NCBI RefSeq assembly: GCF_003369915.1
Contig: NW_022881625.1
Coordinates: 7,378,001 to 7,442,000, forward strand
Direction of reading: 5' to 3'
Length of the DNA stretch: 64,000 nucleotides
Source of the DNA: Drosophila miranda
Lineage: Eukaryota; Arthropoda; Insecta; Diptera; Drosophilidae
Position numbers and translations under genes: made by a program. Positions 10,961 through 21,120 of the stretch are shown one piece after another. Within the stretch, counting starts at the first letter, position 1. Every line of letters starts with the position of its first letter. A model generated the notes under the pieces. It saw only the letters and a program-made list of their open reading frames with translations. It was not told the origin of the DNA and ran no database searches.

Positions 10961-12824
10961 TCTGCTGTCTGCAAAGAGTCAAGTGAGAATGGGGAGGATG
11001 AGCTATGTCTATGTGGGCTTTCGTTAATCTTATCCAACCCACGCTGCGTATGAGTAACTTCTAATGCCGTTTCTATGAAAATGATGCCAGAACCCGCATT
11101 GTTAGAGCTCTGCTCTGGTCAATGGAGGGAGGTCTGACCCAACAGACGGTTTCTGTACAGACCTTGAAATGGCCGAAACAAAAGCATGAGAGTGCACCGA
11201 GCCCCGCAACAAACGGTATTTGACAACGCTTCATGCTACGATGATTTTCACACAAATGACTGTCTGTCCATGGAGCTGGCCAGCAGCTGGAGGCAGAACC
11301 ACAGTCAGAGCCACAGTCACAGCCACATCCGCAGCCGAAAGCTACCCCACAGGTTTCTCGAAAAATAAAAACCAAATCTTCGGTTTGGGGGCAATTAAAG
11401 AAAGCGTCTTTAAGTGGTTTTTGTGGTACCCGAACTACAGACTTAATTTGCCCTCCCGTGTAGTTATTAAATTATAACAATCCAACTGAAGACAAGGTAA
11501 GACAAGGCCTGAGAAGTACTCAGGGAGAAGTAATCAAAATTTAACGATCATAAAGAATAATCATAAAATAATCGACACATCAATATGAATTAGCAATCAA
11601 TTATTTACGCTTTATGCTTTGAATACTGTTCCGAATGGAGCTTTAGATAAAGCCCTGGGCAGTGCTGAAATCTTGCGATTTATAGGCGGCTTCTTCTATG
11701 GGATCTGATCCCTCCAGCCGTCAGCTCAACGTCTTCTCCGCTCTGTTGTGTTCTGTTCTGTTCTGTTCCGTTATGTCTGCTGTCTGCTTTGATGCTTGAA
11801 ATGTGTGAGAAATCGGCTAATCACACAGAGACCTGGCTAATTTGAATATTCCCCCACTGATTGTTTATCAATAGCCTACGAATTGGAAATCAGGAAACAT
11901 CGTCTTCTCTTTTGTAGGTAGCTCTTCGGCTTTAGTATGCAAACAAATTGAGGATTGTTAATGACGCCCCTGGGGTCAAAATTTGTCGTTGATAAGATAA
12001 ACAGAATCGCACAATCACCTTCCTTAATTGGCCCTTTATTTGATATTTTCTTGTCTCCCATCTTAACCTCTTCCCCATTCTGGTATTTGTTTTTCCACCC
12101 GAATACGAGTATTTGCCCAAGCAATTGACAAACAACTTCATTGTTTGTCCAAGCTGAAGCTCGACCCAAAGTCTTACTAAGACATCGGTTGACAGAATGG
12201 CGTAATATCACAATAATTAACAGAAAACTTAACAGCAAACGATTTCAAAAGTGAGCAACTCCTCTCTCAGTCGCATCTGACCCTAGCAATTAAGAGCACT
12301 ACTTTCAGAAATATTGATGTAGTCAAGGTAATCTATACTTATTGCGAAAAGCTTCGGAAAACACAAATTGCCCTTAAACTCTTAAACATTTGCTTCATCC
12401 TCTTGGAGCTCACATATGTATATACTATAATACTGGTAAAAAAAAAAACTCGTATCACTCTGGAATTTGAGAATAAAGTGTGTCGCAAAGGAAAGGGAGT
12501 CCAACGACATTATTACTAGTTTTAAAAGAAAAATAATAATGAGATTATCTTCATTCGCGATTCGAAAACTGTTTAGACTTCTCATTTTTTCTTTGAGTGA
12601 ATTTATATTTATAAACCTTTCAGCCCTGTTCTTCTTTCTGTCTGTGGGAACATCTGGAATTTGGAGACTGAGAGAGCTGGAGCCTAGGAAATTGCCCAAC
12701 AAAAGTTGCACACCGAATCCTCTACTTAAGTTCTTTGCACTAAACACTAAACTAAATTGCTGGTCCATAAAGTCTGTTTTTTGGCAAACTGTGCTTGGAT
12801 TGTTTATCCAACTTATGCCATTAT
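10961..12824. other. Noncoding flank upstream of painless, copy A
   Basis: About 1.86 kb. It contains a short CAGAGCCACAGTCAC repeat near 11300-11325, a TGTTCTGTTC run near 11745-11770 and AT-rich stretches. It may include the painless 5' UTR and promoter. Short frames here are low-complexity or differ between copies, and no gene is supported. The block 12640-12824 has no counterpart in copies B or C, both of which are interrupted before it. Confidence 0.6.
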
Positions 12825-13906
12825 TATACCCGATACTCAAAATGAGTATTGGGGTATATTAGATTTGTGGTAAAAGTGGATGTGTGTAACGTCCAGAAGG
12901 AATCGTTTCCGACCCCATAAAGTATATATATTCTTGATCAGCATCAATAGCCGAGTCGATTGAGCCATGTCTGTCTGTCCGTCTGTTCGTCCGTCCGTTT
13001 GTCCGTCCGTCCGTCTGTCCGTCCCTTCAGCGCCTAATGCTCAAAGACTATAGGAGCTAGAGCAACGATGGTTTGGATCCAGACTTCTGTGATATGTCAC
13101 TGCTACAAGAATATTTCAAAACTTCGCCCCGCCCACTTCCGCCCCCACAAAGAACGAAAATCTGTTGCATCCACAATGTTAAAGATACGAGAAAACCAAA
13201 AACGCAGAATCGTAGAGGATGACTATATGTTCTAGAGTGCAAAATCTGAACTAGCTCGTATAATTATTATAGCCAGAATCAAGAAAACAATTTCATTCTT
13301 TCTCGCTCTGTCTCTCTCTAACACACAGGTTTCATGGTCGGTTTTGCCAATTGCAAAATATGAGTTCAAGGATCTCAGAACCCATAAGAGCTAGAGCAAC
13401 CAAATTCGGTATCCACACTTCTGTGATATCGGACCTTGACCGTTTTGTGTCAAAATTTCGCCACACCCCTTCCGCCCCCGCAAAGGACGAAAATCTGTGG
13501 CATTTACAAATCTCAGAGACTATTAAGGCTAGAGTAACCAAATTTGGTATCCGCACTTCTGTTAGATCTCACTATAAAACGTATATCTCAGAATTTCGCC
13601 CCACCCCCTTCCGCCACCACAAAAGACGAAAATCTGTTGCGTCCACAATATTGCACATTCGAGAAAACTAAAAACGCAGAATCATAGATAACGACCATAT
13701 CTATCAGATTGCTGAATCTGGTTTAGATCAGATAATTTTTATAGCCAAAAGGAACAAATCAATTTGCAGTGGCTACGCAGCGCCCGACGTCACGCTCAGA
13801 CTGATTTTCTGTAGAGGCGTCTGCCGGAGGAGAGCCATACTGACTTAGTATCGGTTATAACTGGAGAGTTGCGGTGTCCGCAGCAACTCACAACGTTCCC
13901 CCTCGT
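12825..13906 (+). mobile_element. DINE-1/INE-1 Helitron, copy 1
   Basis: Non-autonomous Helitron about 1.08 kb long. It starts TATACCCGATACTCAAAATG and has the diagnostic internal block ending in TATATATTCTTGATCAGC, then a GTCC/GTCT repeat near 12975-13025. It ends at CGTTCCCCCTCGT. It includes a pyrimidine run, CTCGCTCTGTCTCTCTCT, at about 13302-13319. The 5' flank differs from that of copy 2 (31890), but the 3' flank (CTATGATTCTGCG) is the same, so this may be a hybrid of two DINE copies. Confidence 0.85.
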
Positions 13907-14692
13907 CTATGATTCTGCGTTTTTAGTTTAGTTTTTTTTTTTAGTTTTGCCGCATGGTTTGCATAAATTTCCATTTGGATTTCCATTGCCATTGCCATTG
14001 ACTGCCTCGTTAGCTAGCCCCTTAGACCCATCAACTTTTGATTGATTTGATCCGATACGCTACGCTCCTCAGCTTAGCTAAAGGTTAATTTATAAAACAA
14101 AAGATATACAAAAAGGGTAATAAAAGAGTAACGAACAAGATTAAGAACCATTAACCATAATATGTCCGTAAACAACACACACATTTTGAACCAAATCATA
14201 TCAAATGCAAAAAAAAACAAAACGAAAACAGAAAACAGAAAACCAATTAAAGATACTAAAACTATTATAACGAAAAGAAAAAGAAATGAAAATTCAAGAA
14301 TGCATAAGTCTAACACTTGCAATTACAAAATATTTACTCTGGTACAAAATGGTACATACAGTAAAGATATTCGTTTATACAATATTTACTGTCTATATAA
14401 CCATTATATACTACTTACTTACTGACAACAACTTATTAAGGGTTTTGTTCAATTTCATTATTCGTATGTTAATAAAAACAATTTCAGACTAACTTAAACT
14501 TACAGTCTGCTCTGAATACGGGTTAAATGCTAGTGCTGTGCTAGTTGATTATTACTCGTACAATAAATACTATAGCTTAGATCCATCCTGCGTCCCTGGT
14601 CACCGGTGGATCAAGCCTTCAGAACAACAAAATCAATCAAACAACAACAATCAATTCAAAAATCAATCAAACAACAAACAAAAATTGAACAC

Positions 14693-14886
14693 TACAGCTA
14701 AAAATCTTGTACAGGCTTCTACAGCTGAAAATCTTGTACAGGATGAAAATATTCTACATTCTACAGCTGAAAATCTTGTACAGGCTTCTACAGCTGAAAA
14801 TCTTGTACAGGCTGAAATATTCTACATTCTACAGCTGAAAATCTTGTACAGGCTGAAAATATTCTACATTCTACAGCTGAAAATAC
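14693..14886 (+). repeat. Minisatellite, unit 1
   Basis: Direct repeats of CAGCTGAAAATCTTGTACAGG, spaced by short variable pieces (CTTCTA, CTGAAATATTCTACATTCTA). Here there are about five copies of the core; the matching tract at 33645-33935 is longer. Confidence 0.9.
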
Positions 14887-14948
14887 ATTAATTATGTATA
14901 GTACATGTATAATACATACTATATAAAATAAATAAAATAAAAAACAAA

Positions 14949-14980
14949 TTATTATTATTATTATTATTGTTATTATTATT
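14949..14980. repeat. TTA/ATT microsatellite, unit 1
   Basis: About ten tandem ATT units with one interruption; repeated at about 37617-37648 before copy C. Confidence 0.9.
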
Positions 14981-15005
14981 AAAATTAATATAATTATACT
15001 ACATA

Positions 15006-16332
15006 CTACAAAATATTTTCTAACGTCTTATTTAATAATTTAATTTTTTGGTCTATTATTTGGAGAGCCATGAACACTACAGTTGTAGCATAATATACTG
15101 GGTTTCTGTTGAAATCTTCTTTAAACGATACTTTCATTATGTTTATAAAAATTGTTGATAAATGCTTGCCACGTTCCTCGAAGGTATTGCTGTTCATGTT
15201 GTTAAAACATATTGGATCGTTTCGAAATTCGAAATGTTTTTCAACAGCGCGTAATAAGTTCATTATTTCATTTTTAATGATTTTTTTAACTTTATCAGAC
15301 ATTAGGTAGTCGGGCAAATTGTCTACCGACTTCGTAGCCTCAAAGATACTCTTGTAATTTTCTTTCCTGTATTCCTTGACATACATATTTGACAACAACA
15401 CATCCTCATGTATATCATTTTTTAGGATAACCTTTTTGAGGTGGGGCAGATCCCACAATATGGGGAATTTTCCCCTTACACTTTTGCACGGCATGAAATT
15501 TGCCAAGCAGTGGTCGGATCCAACTGCCAACAGTTGACTTGACAAGCCCCCACTCTCAACCTCCCTCAATACTAAATCGAGTTCTTCCTTGACCGCATTC
15601 CTGCCTAGTGCAGATGTTTTGGAAACGGGACAAATGTGGAAATACAAATAATGAATTTCATTCCCGTTAATTGGGATTGCAGCGACTGCAAGAATTTTCC
15701 ATTTATGTACCGGTCCTTTTTTTGCATATTGGCACCACGGCATGTGATACTCATCCATGTAAATGGAAAATTCTGAGTCGCTTAGTTTCTGTAAATTTAC
15801 AGTCATGTTAATGCGTACATTCATTATGTTTCCTTGCATTTTCAGTTCTTCCAATGCGTCCGTTACCAGATTTTCGGGGGCCTGTACCTTTGTGCAATTC
15901 AATGCTCGCTTGAAGGCGACCAATATCGTTGACCAGATCATCGTTACCGACGATAACTGGAGGAAGAAAATTCTGATTCACCTGCTACAATGTAATTGCC
16001 ACAATCTACTCACCTTCAGTGTCGTCGTCGTCAACATCCATAGGCAATGTACTAACCAGCCGGTCCAGCGGTCCACACGGCAGATGTTCCTCTGCCTCTT
16101 TGTCCTGATACGGCTCGAACAGATTGAGTTCATTTATGTCCTCATCGAAACACGACAATTGTGACGGCTCCAACAGATTGAGTTCATTTATGTCCTCATC
16201 GAAACACGACAATTGCGACGGCTCGAACATATCTTCCTCTATGTCCTGATACGGCTCGAACAGATAGAGTTCCTTTATGTCCTCATCGAAACACGACAAT
16301 TAGGGCATTTCTGAATCTATCTTTTTATCCAT
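15006..16332 (-). pseudogene. P-superfamily-transposase-like gene, copy B (best C-terminal frame)
   Basis: The C-terminal 311 codons (15006-15941) are uninterrupted. Their layout resembles the RNase H-like core of P-superfamily (THAP9-type) transposases: a hydrophobic strand ending in YMDEYHMP (acidic pair at residues 63-64), then VGSDHCLANF (D143), then ILWDLPHLKKVILKN (D164, PHLKK). In that family the pattern is DEM..., D...N and D-x-PHLLK-x-x-RNN. The N-terminal exon (ATG at 16332) has acidic SCFDEDINEL repeats but a stop after about ten codons (TAA near 16303). A GTGAGT...CCTCCAG intron near 15956-16011 is plausible but does not join the frames cleanly. Alternatives: another RNase H-fold transposase, or an unrelated fly gene. 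Confidence 0.5.
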
Positions 16333-16778
16333 CTTGGCGCGGTTCTTGGGTTACTCTTATTAACTTATTTCACTCTTTTCTCTATTTTTGTCGATCGTCG
16401 AATAACTCGCCTCAGACTTATCGCAGTATAATATCGCATAAAACCTATCGCAGTATAATATCGCATAAAACTAATTGCAGTATAATATCTCGATCGGTTA
16501 GGGTTAATATATGTTGCCTTACAATTATTTTATTTTTATTTGTATACATGTTGAAATCAGGAAACTAGACGCGGAATTATGTGATATTTATCGGTCCGTG
16601 TCGTATAGCAACAAAATATCTGTAAACGTTCTTCCTTCTTGATCGTCGTATTCGAATAAATGTGTGTTTGCATATCGAGTACATTGGTATTTCTTATAAT
16701 ACTATCGATGAGTAAATACCAAAACCATACATTCCCCGTTATTTAAAACATAAATAAAGAACACAAAATAAGACAAAG
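16333..16778. promoter_or_regulatory. Divergent intergenic region, copy B
   Basis: 446 bases between divergent starts, with TATCGCAGTATAATATCGC repeats at about 16420-16485 (one repeat fewer than in copies A and C) and the GGTTAGGGTTAATATATG motif. Probable shared promoter, by inference from the arrangement. Confidence 0.45.
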
Positions 16779-17691
16779 ATGTACATTAATTTGGGAGGTG
16801 TAAGAATTGACGGGGTGGACAGTGCCCTTGTTAATGTATTATGCGGGATATACTGGGACCATCTGCAAGGCCGGAAAGTGCAAAGCCCGAAAGCACAGGA
16901 AATTGCCAAAATGACGTTGTCGTTCGGTGGAGTTCAAGTTTGCGACATAAGTGAAGCAGGAATGATTAATTTGTACTTATTTTTTCTGGACCATCAACGT
17001 AAGGGTAAGTAAATTAGTTACATTTATATTATATTCTTCTAATAATGTATTCCATTCAGCGGGGACGACGCACGCGAAGTATGCTGAGCCTGTTACTCCG
17101 GTGCAGAATATTTCTGTTCTGATGATATCTCAGGATATTGAGGATATTGACAGCAATATGAACGGTGATACGGAGGAGTCGGCCACAACTCACGATATTG
17201 AGGATATTGACAATATGCTCGGTGATACGGAGGAGTCGGCCACAACTCAGGATATTGATGATTTTGACAACAATATGCACGGTCATACGGAGGAGTCGGC
17301 CACAACTCACGATATTGAGGAGAATATTGACAACATTTCTGACAATATTCACAATATTTCTGCAAAATGCGGCAAAATGATTGGGAGGTTGAGCACCTTG
17401 GGAAGCCACGTAATGAACCAACATTACACAGCAATAAGAGGTATGGTTTCAAGGAATTCGAAGACAATGCAAAAAATTGCTGCCGTTTTTAAAAAAAAAA
17501 AAGTGACCATGTTAAGACTATCAGAGGAAACTGGGGTGCCGGCCGAGTATTTGAGGGCGATAGTCATGTGCAGCGATGACTATAAAAAAATTGGGTGCCG
17601 CTTGTGGGCCGCCAAGACGGATGCAGAGAAGCTGAAGGATATCAACCAAAAACTGTTTCGTTTTTTAATTTTAATATTTGATTTGGCTTGA
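16779..17691 (+). CDS. Divergent acidic-repeat protein, copy B (intact spliced frame)
   Basis: Exon 1 is 16779-17004 and exon 2 is 17060-17691, with a 55-base intron (GTAAGT...TTCAG). Joined, they give an open frame of 285 codons. Residues 1-75 form a domain with alternating hydrophobic positions (MYINLGGVRIDGVDSALVNV). Next come three acidic repeats of about 20 residues (DIEDIDNNMNGDTEESATT type), then the C-terminal domain with LRLSEETGVPAEYLRA. A deletion has fused what are exons 2 and 3 in copies A and C, and it removes the first cysteine of the C2H2 finger. The usual TAA after KDIN-Q is mutated, adding 14 residues. It is the only copy able to make a near-complete protein. Function unknown. 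Confidence 0.55.
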
Positions 17692-17767
17692 GTAGACTGA
17701 TCCAGAGAAGCTGAAGGACATCAACCAATAACTGTTTCGTTTTTTAATTTTAATATTTGATTTGAGT
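17640..17767 (+). repeat. 80-base tandem duplication after gene 2, copy B
   Basis: The end of gene 2 (AGAGAAGCTGAAGGA...CAACCAA) is present twice, joined by GGCTTGAGTAGACTGATCC. The same duplication is at about 40550-40687 in copy C and absent at 5530-5590 in copy A. Confidence 0.85.
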
Positions 17768-18790
17768 AGAAAAACTCGCCTGTTATTCGTAAATGTAACT
17801 TATTGACAAAAAAGGGAGGAGTATTTATATTGTGTGGGCGCCTTTGGGCCAAGAAATCATCAAAGTTATTCACGTCGCACAGTTTGGGAAAAAACTGGAC
17901 TGGAGTGGAGTCGACTGGAGGGACTGCAATGACACTTGCCGGCTGGCGGCTTCTTGGAAATTTTAAGCCTCGTTAAGCTTCTGGTCAACCGCCTGGCTGG
18001 TCTGCTTGAGCGCTCCATCGAATGGATTAACCTTCGCTCTGGATATACTGGATGCCCTTTTGGATTACAGGACTACCCTCTTTAGCGCCTTTGAATGGAT
18101 AAACAAAGTGTATGTCCTACATGGATTACAGCCGCATAGCGCATCATAAAAGGTAAGAAATCAAGCCACAAATTGAATGCCGAACACAGCAAATGCTTAA
18201 CCCATGACAACACCAAAAGGGGGAGAGGGAGTAGAAGGGAATGAGTGCCCCCTATTAATCCTAAGTGCTTCCTGTGATTTTATGTAAATTTGTACACGGT
18301 GAACAGAGGACTCAAAAGAGACCTCTCGAGCAGCAATTCAATGTACAAATGACAGGTTGGCTGTGACACAAAACAGCAGCTTAAGGAAGATGTAAAGCCA
18401 AGCAAAAATATACCCCCCCCCCCCCCACCTCCCCACCCCTCCACCACCATCCTTAACACTTAACCCTTATCTCCTCCTGGCATGGTATTTATCGCAAGTC
18501 CTATCCCAAACCAACAAAGCCGATCAACTATTGCAAGTCGCAGCTCTGCCCAGGGAAAGTACGTCACCTGACCTGTGATTCGAAACAGAACATCAAAGTG
18601 GGCCCTGAACTATCACTTGGAGCCGTTCAGAACTGGCTCTGGAAATCATTCAGTACGAATATCTGGAGAGAGCGGCACAACACAGAGAACGGCAGCAAAT
18701 ATCGAAAGCACAGGGAACATAAAGTAAATAAAAATACAAATACAAAACAAAGCCCATGAACGAATATTTCCTCACAGGTGCTGGAATAAG
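17692..18790. other. Region between gene 2 and membrane-protein gene, copy B
   Basis: Contains the second half of an 80-base tandem duplication (about 17640-17767). The LLFVNVT...ASWKF frame follows (about 17770-17965), here broken by a 14-base deletion near 17800. After that come C-rich noncoding DNA (18412-18440) and a block (18583-18815) absent from copy A. That block supplies the upstream start of the next gene and may hold its 5' UTR. Confidence 0.5.
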
Positions 18791-19849
18791 ATGAATCCAA
18801 CTATTAACAATCCACGTTCCCCATTCACCCGCTCGCGGGGTATTTTCGGATCCATGGGATCCTTCGTCTTTACCGACCAGCAGCAGCAGCCGGGGCTGCA
18901 GGTCCCCCCGAAGGTTCCGCCGACAAGAATGGACTCAATGCGATGCCCTTCCTAGGCCAAATCCACACCAGTCCTCTGCTGTCCCGCCCAATGGGTCCAA
19001 TAGGTCACGCTCACCCCCCACCATCCCACCGATGGGGGATTCAGATGGGTGAGCGGCAGCAGCCCAGACTCCCCTTCCCCCCAGGACATAACTTACCCCC
19101 GGCTCCCCTGCAGATTCAATGCTGTGCCACAGATGGCTTCGATGGGACCACCGCCCGTGTTGAGCTCCCTCTGGACAGGCGGCGCTTCTCCGGACAGCCG
19201 CGGAGACTACTACGACGACCCCTACGAAGAGTACTCCGACTGCCGCTACGAGGGCGACTACGAGGGCGACTACTCGATGCCCACCGAGGAGGACCAAGAG
19301 GAGGAGTCGTGCTCCTGTCAGAGCCAGACCTGTCACAGCCAGAGCGAGTTCAGCTGGATAGAGCGCACCGAGTCGGACTCGGAGTGGGAGGAGCTCTCTG
19401 ACGGCCCTTCCCCCAGGGTCTCCCCGCTGGAGTCCCTCGGCGCAGTCGTGCTCTCCACAATGCAGCCGGAGCACCGTCAGCGCATGGTGGCCTTGTACCA
19501 CCTCGTGTTGGAGACCGCTGTGGTCAAGGTCGTGCTGCTGGTGCTGCAACTGCTGTGCTGCGCGGTGTTCTGGCTGGTCGAGAAGACCGTGGGTTTCAAC
19601 GAAACTGTCGGCTCGAATCGCCACCGATTGTGGAACAGCAAGTTCAAGCTGCGCACCATCCAGCGCCAGTTGCTGTGGCGCATGGCCAATGCCCGGGGCG
19701 ACGAGACGCTCGTCTTCTTTGCCGTGCTCATGACCACGCCCTGGCTGTTCTCCCTCAGCCTCCTGGGATTCATCCTGTCCCTGGCGTCGCTCCTGAAGAA
19801 GACCGTCGAGCAGCTGGTGTTCCAGATACGCCTGCACCTCGTGCTCTAG
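18791..19849 (+). pseudogene. Two-segment membrane protein gene, copy B (exon 1 frameshift)
   Basis: The likely full gene model starts at ATG 18791 (MNPTINNPRSPF...), with ATG 18854 in frame behind it. Exon 1 is 18791-19048, the 65-base intron is 19049-19113, and exon 2 is 19114-19849. Loss of one C in the run near 18903-18908 shifts exon 1 and ends it early. Exon 2 is open to its natural TAG at 19847-19849. It encodes an acidic YDDPYEEYSDCRYEGDY linker, a CSCQSQTCHSQSEF segment, a first membrane helix (VVKVVLLVLQLLCCAVFWLV) and a second (FAVLMTTPWLFSLSLLGFI). It resembles a small fly membrane protein, but I could not name the family. Confidence 0.7.
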
Positions 19850-21120
19850 GGGCAGCCATCGAGCAGAAAGCAGCAAGCAGTATCCAATCACACACTGACA
19901 GAAGACACGGACACACGCCCGACACTCCACCCCTCCCCTAAGAGATGTTTGCACTTCCATTTGGGCATCTATTTTCGTTGATGCTGGCATCGCAATACAC
20001 GGAATCGTCTCTCCGTTTTTGGCCGCAATGAAAATAGATACCGAAATATTCGAAATTCAAAGTCAATTCCCACGAGGGAGAGCGAGACAGGCCTTCTTCT
20101 TTTGGTTTACGGCCTTTTTTCTGCCTTTGGCATCGCCCACTCCACTCTCTTTATTTTTCTTGCATTAAATTGGCAATAATATGAACTCGCCTTCTCTTTC
20201 TGCTTAGAAGTATTCCCCTGTCGCCGATAGCCCGCATCCTCTGCGTTCCAGAATCTGCGGAAGTTTCCAGCGGGGGCTACTGGCGTGCATCAGCCGTCGA
20301 GTAGATTGAATGGGATTGATTGAACGCTGCCACCATATATGTACTATGTGTGTGTGTGCCCAACTAACGCAGACAACTGCGTTCTCAAATGAAATATTAA
20401 TTCATTGGATACGCACACACAGATCCCCCTTCATCGCTCTCTGTTTCCCTCGGAGGGTGGCAGGGTACTGGGTGTCTACGCTGCTCGGCGCTGGCCTATA
20501 TCTAATCGCGCCTGCCTTGCTGTTTACCCACTGTAGATGCATATGTACATACAGTTGTTAATCAATGTCCGTTGATTGTCGCATCGTTGCTTGGAAGGGG
20601 AATCCCCCTAATATTAAAGCTGGGATCCTATGCCAGAGCAGAACGCAATACTTTTCATATCCCACCTTGGGTTTCCTTAACCAATCCCATAACTTTCGAC
20701 ATTGACAATGAGGCTTCATCAGCATTCGTTCGCTCACAGTCATTATCATAATGATGATGATAATGATAATAATGTGCATGTGTGTGGTGTGTGACTCGTT
20801 TAGGACCTGAGCTCAAAAGTGCAATACACGGCAGAAAAATCAACACGAGCTGATTCAAGGGGTAAAGATATGTATCTTTGGCACACCGAAGTGCCGACAC
20901 TCTTTCAATTCAAGCTTGTTCACAGCCCAGCGATTCGCAAATGCGGCCAATGAGTATGTGTTGTGAGTATATAACAGCCCATCCAATCCGATCAGGCGAT
21001 TCATCAGTGAAGATTTTCTCTCCTTTCGCTTTTCTGCCTAGTGGGGTCCCAAGTGTGGGAAAAGCCACGAGGGCGTGAAACTCAAGAAAAGCATGAAGAA
21101 AATTACGATTGAACCGGTGA
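19850..21120. other. Noncoding between convergent genes, copy B
   Basis: 1.27 kb homologous to 7491-8761, with the same simple repeats. No gene seen. Confidence 0.6.

Larger units (their letters stand above)
2761..12824. repeat. Tandem unit core, copy A
   Basis: First of three direct copies of a host segment carrying the same four genes in the same order and orientation. It starts with TACTACATACTA, immediately after the LINE tail, and runs to a DINE-1 that begins at 12825. It is closely similar to about 15000-24895 and 37585-46448, with small indels throughout. It lacks an 80-base tandem duplication and a roughly 235-base block that copy B has, and keeps a full exon 3 of the divergent plus-strand gene, which copy B lost. 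Confidence 0.9.
13907..15005. other. AT-rich linker with minisatellite and TTA run, unit 1
   Basis: Noncoding, strongly AT-rich linker between DINE-1 and unit copy B, repeated at 32872-33964. It holds a minisatellite (about 14693-14886) and a TTA/ATT run (about 14949-14980). Short frames exist but are low-complexity and drift between copies. No gene is supported. Confidence 0.7.

Noticed and set aside
11186..11368. Frame with HSQSHSHSHI repeat
   Set aside because: Simple CAGAGCCACAGTCAC repeat; changes length between copies and lacks any conserved ends.
12900..13671. Frames inside DINE-1 (for example 13351-13671)
   Set aside because: DINE-1 is non-coding; frames arise from its internal repeats and shift between copies.
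14693..14886. CRISPR-like spaced repeats
   Set aside because: Spacers are themselves near-identical, the setting is a fly genome and no cas genes exist; it is a minisatellite.
18935..19990. Long minus-strand frame (351 codons) opposite the membrane-protein gene
   Set aside because: Antisense shadow of GC-rich coding DNA; composition is low-complexity, no domain, and the plus strand has introns and membrane segments kept in copies.
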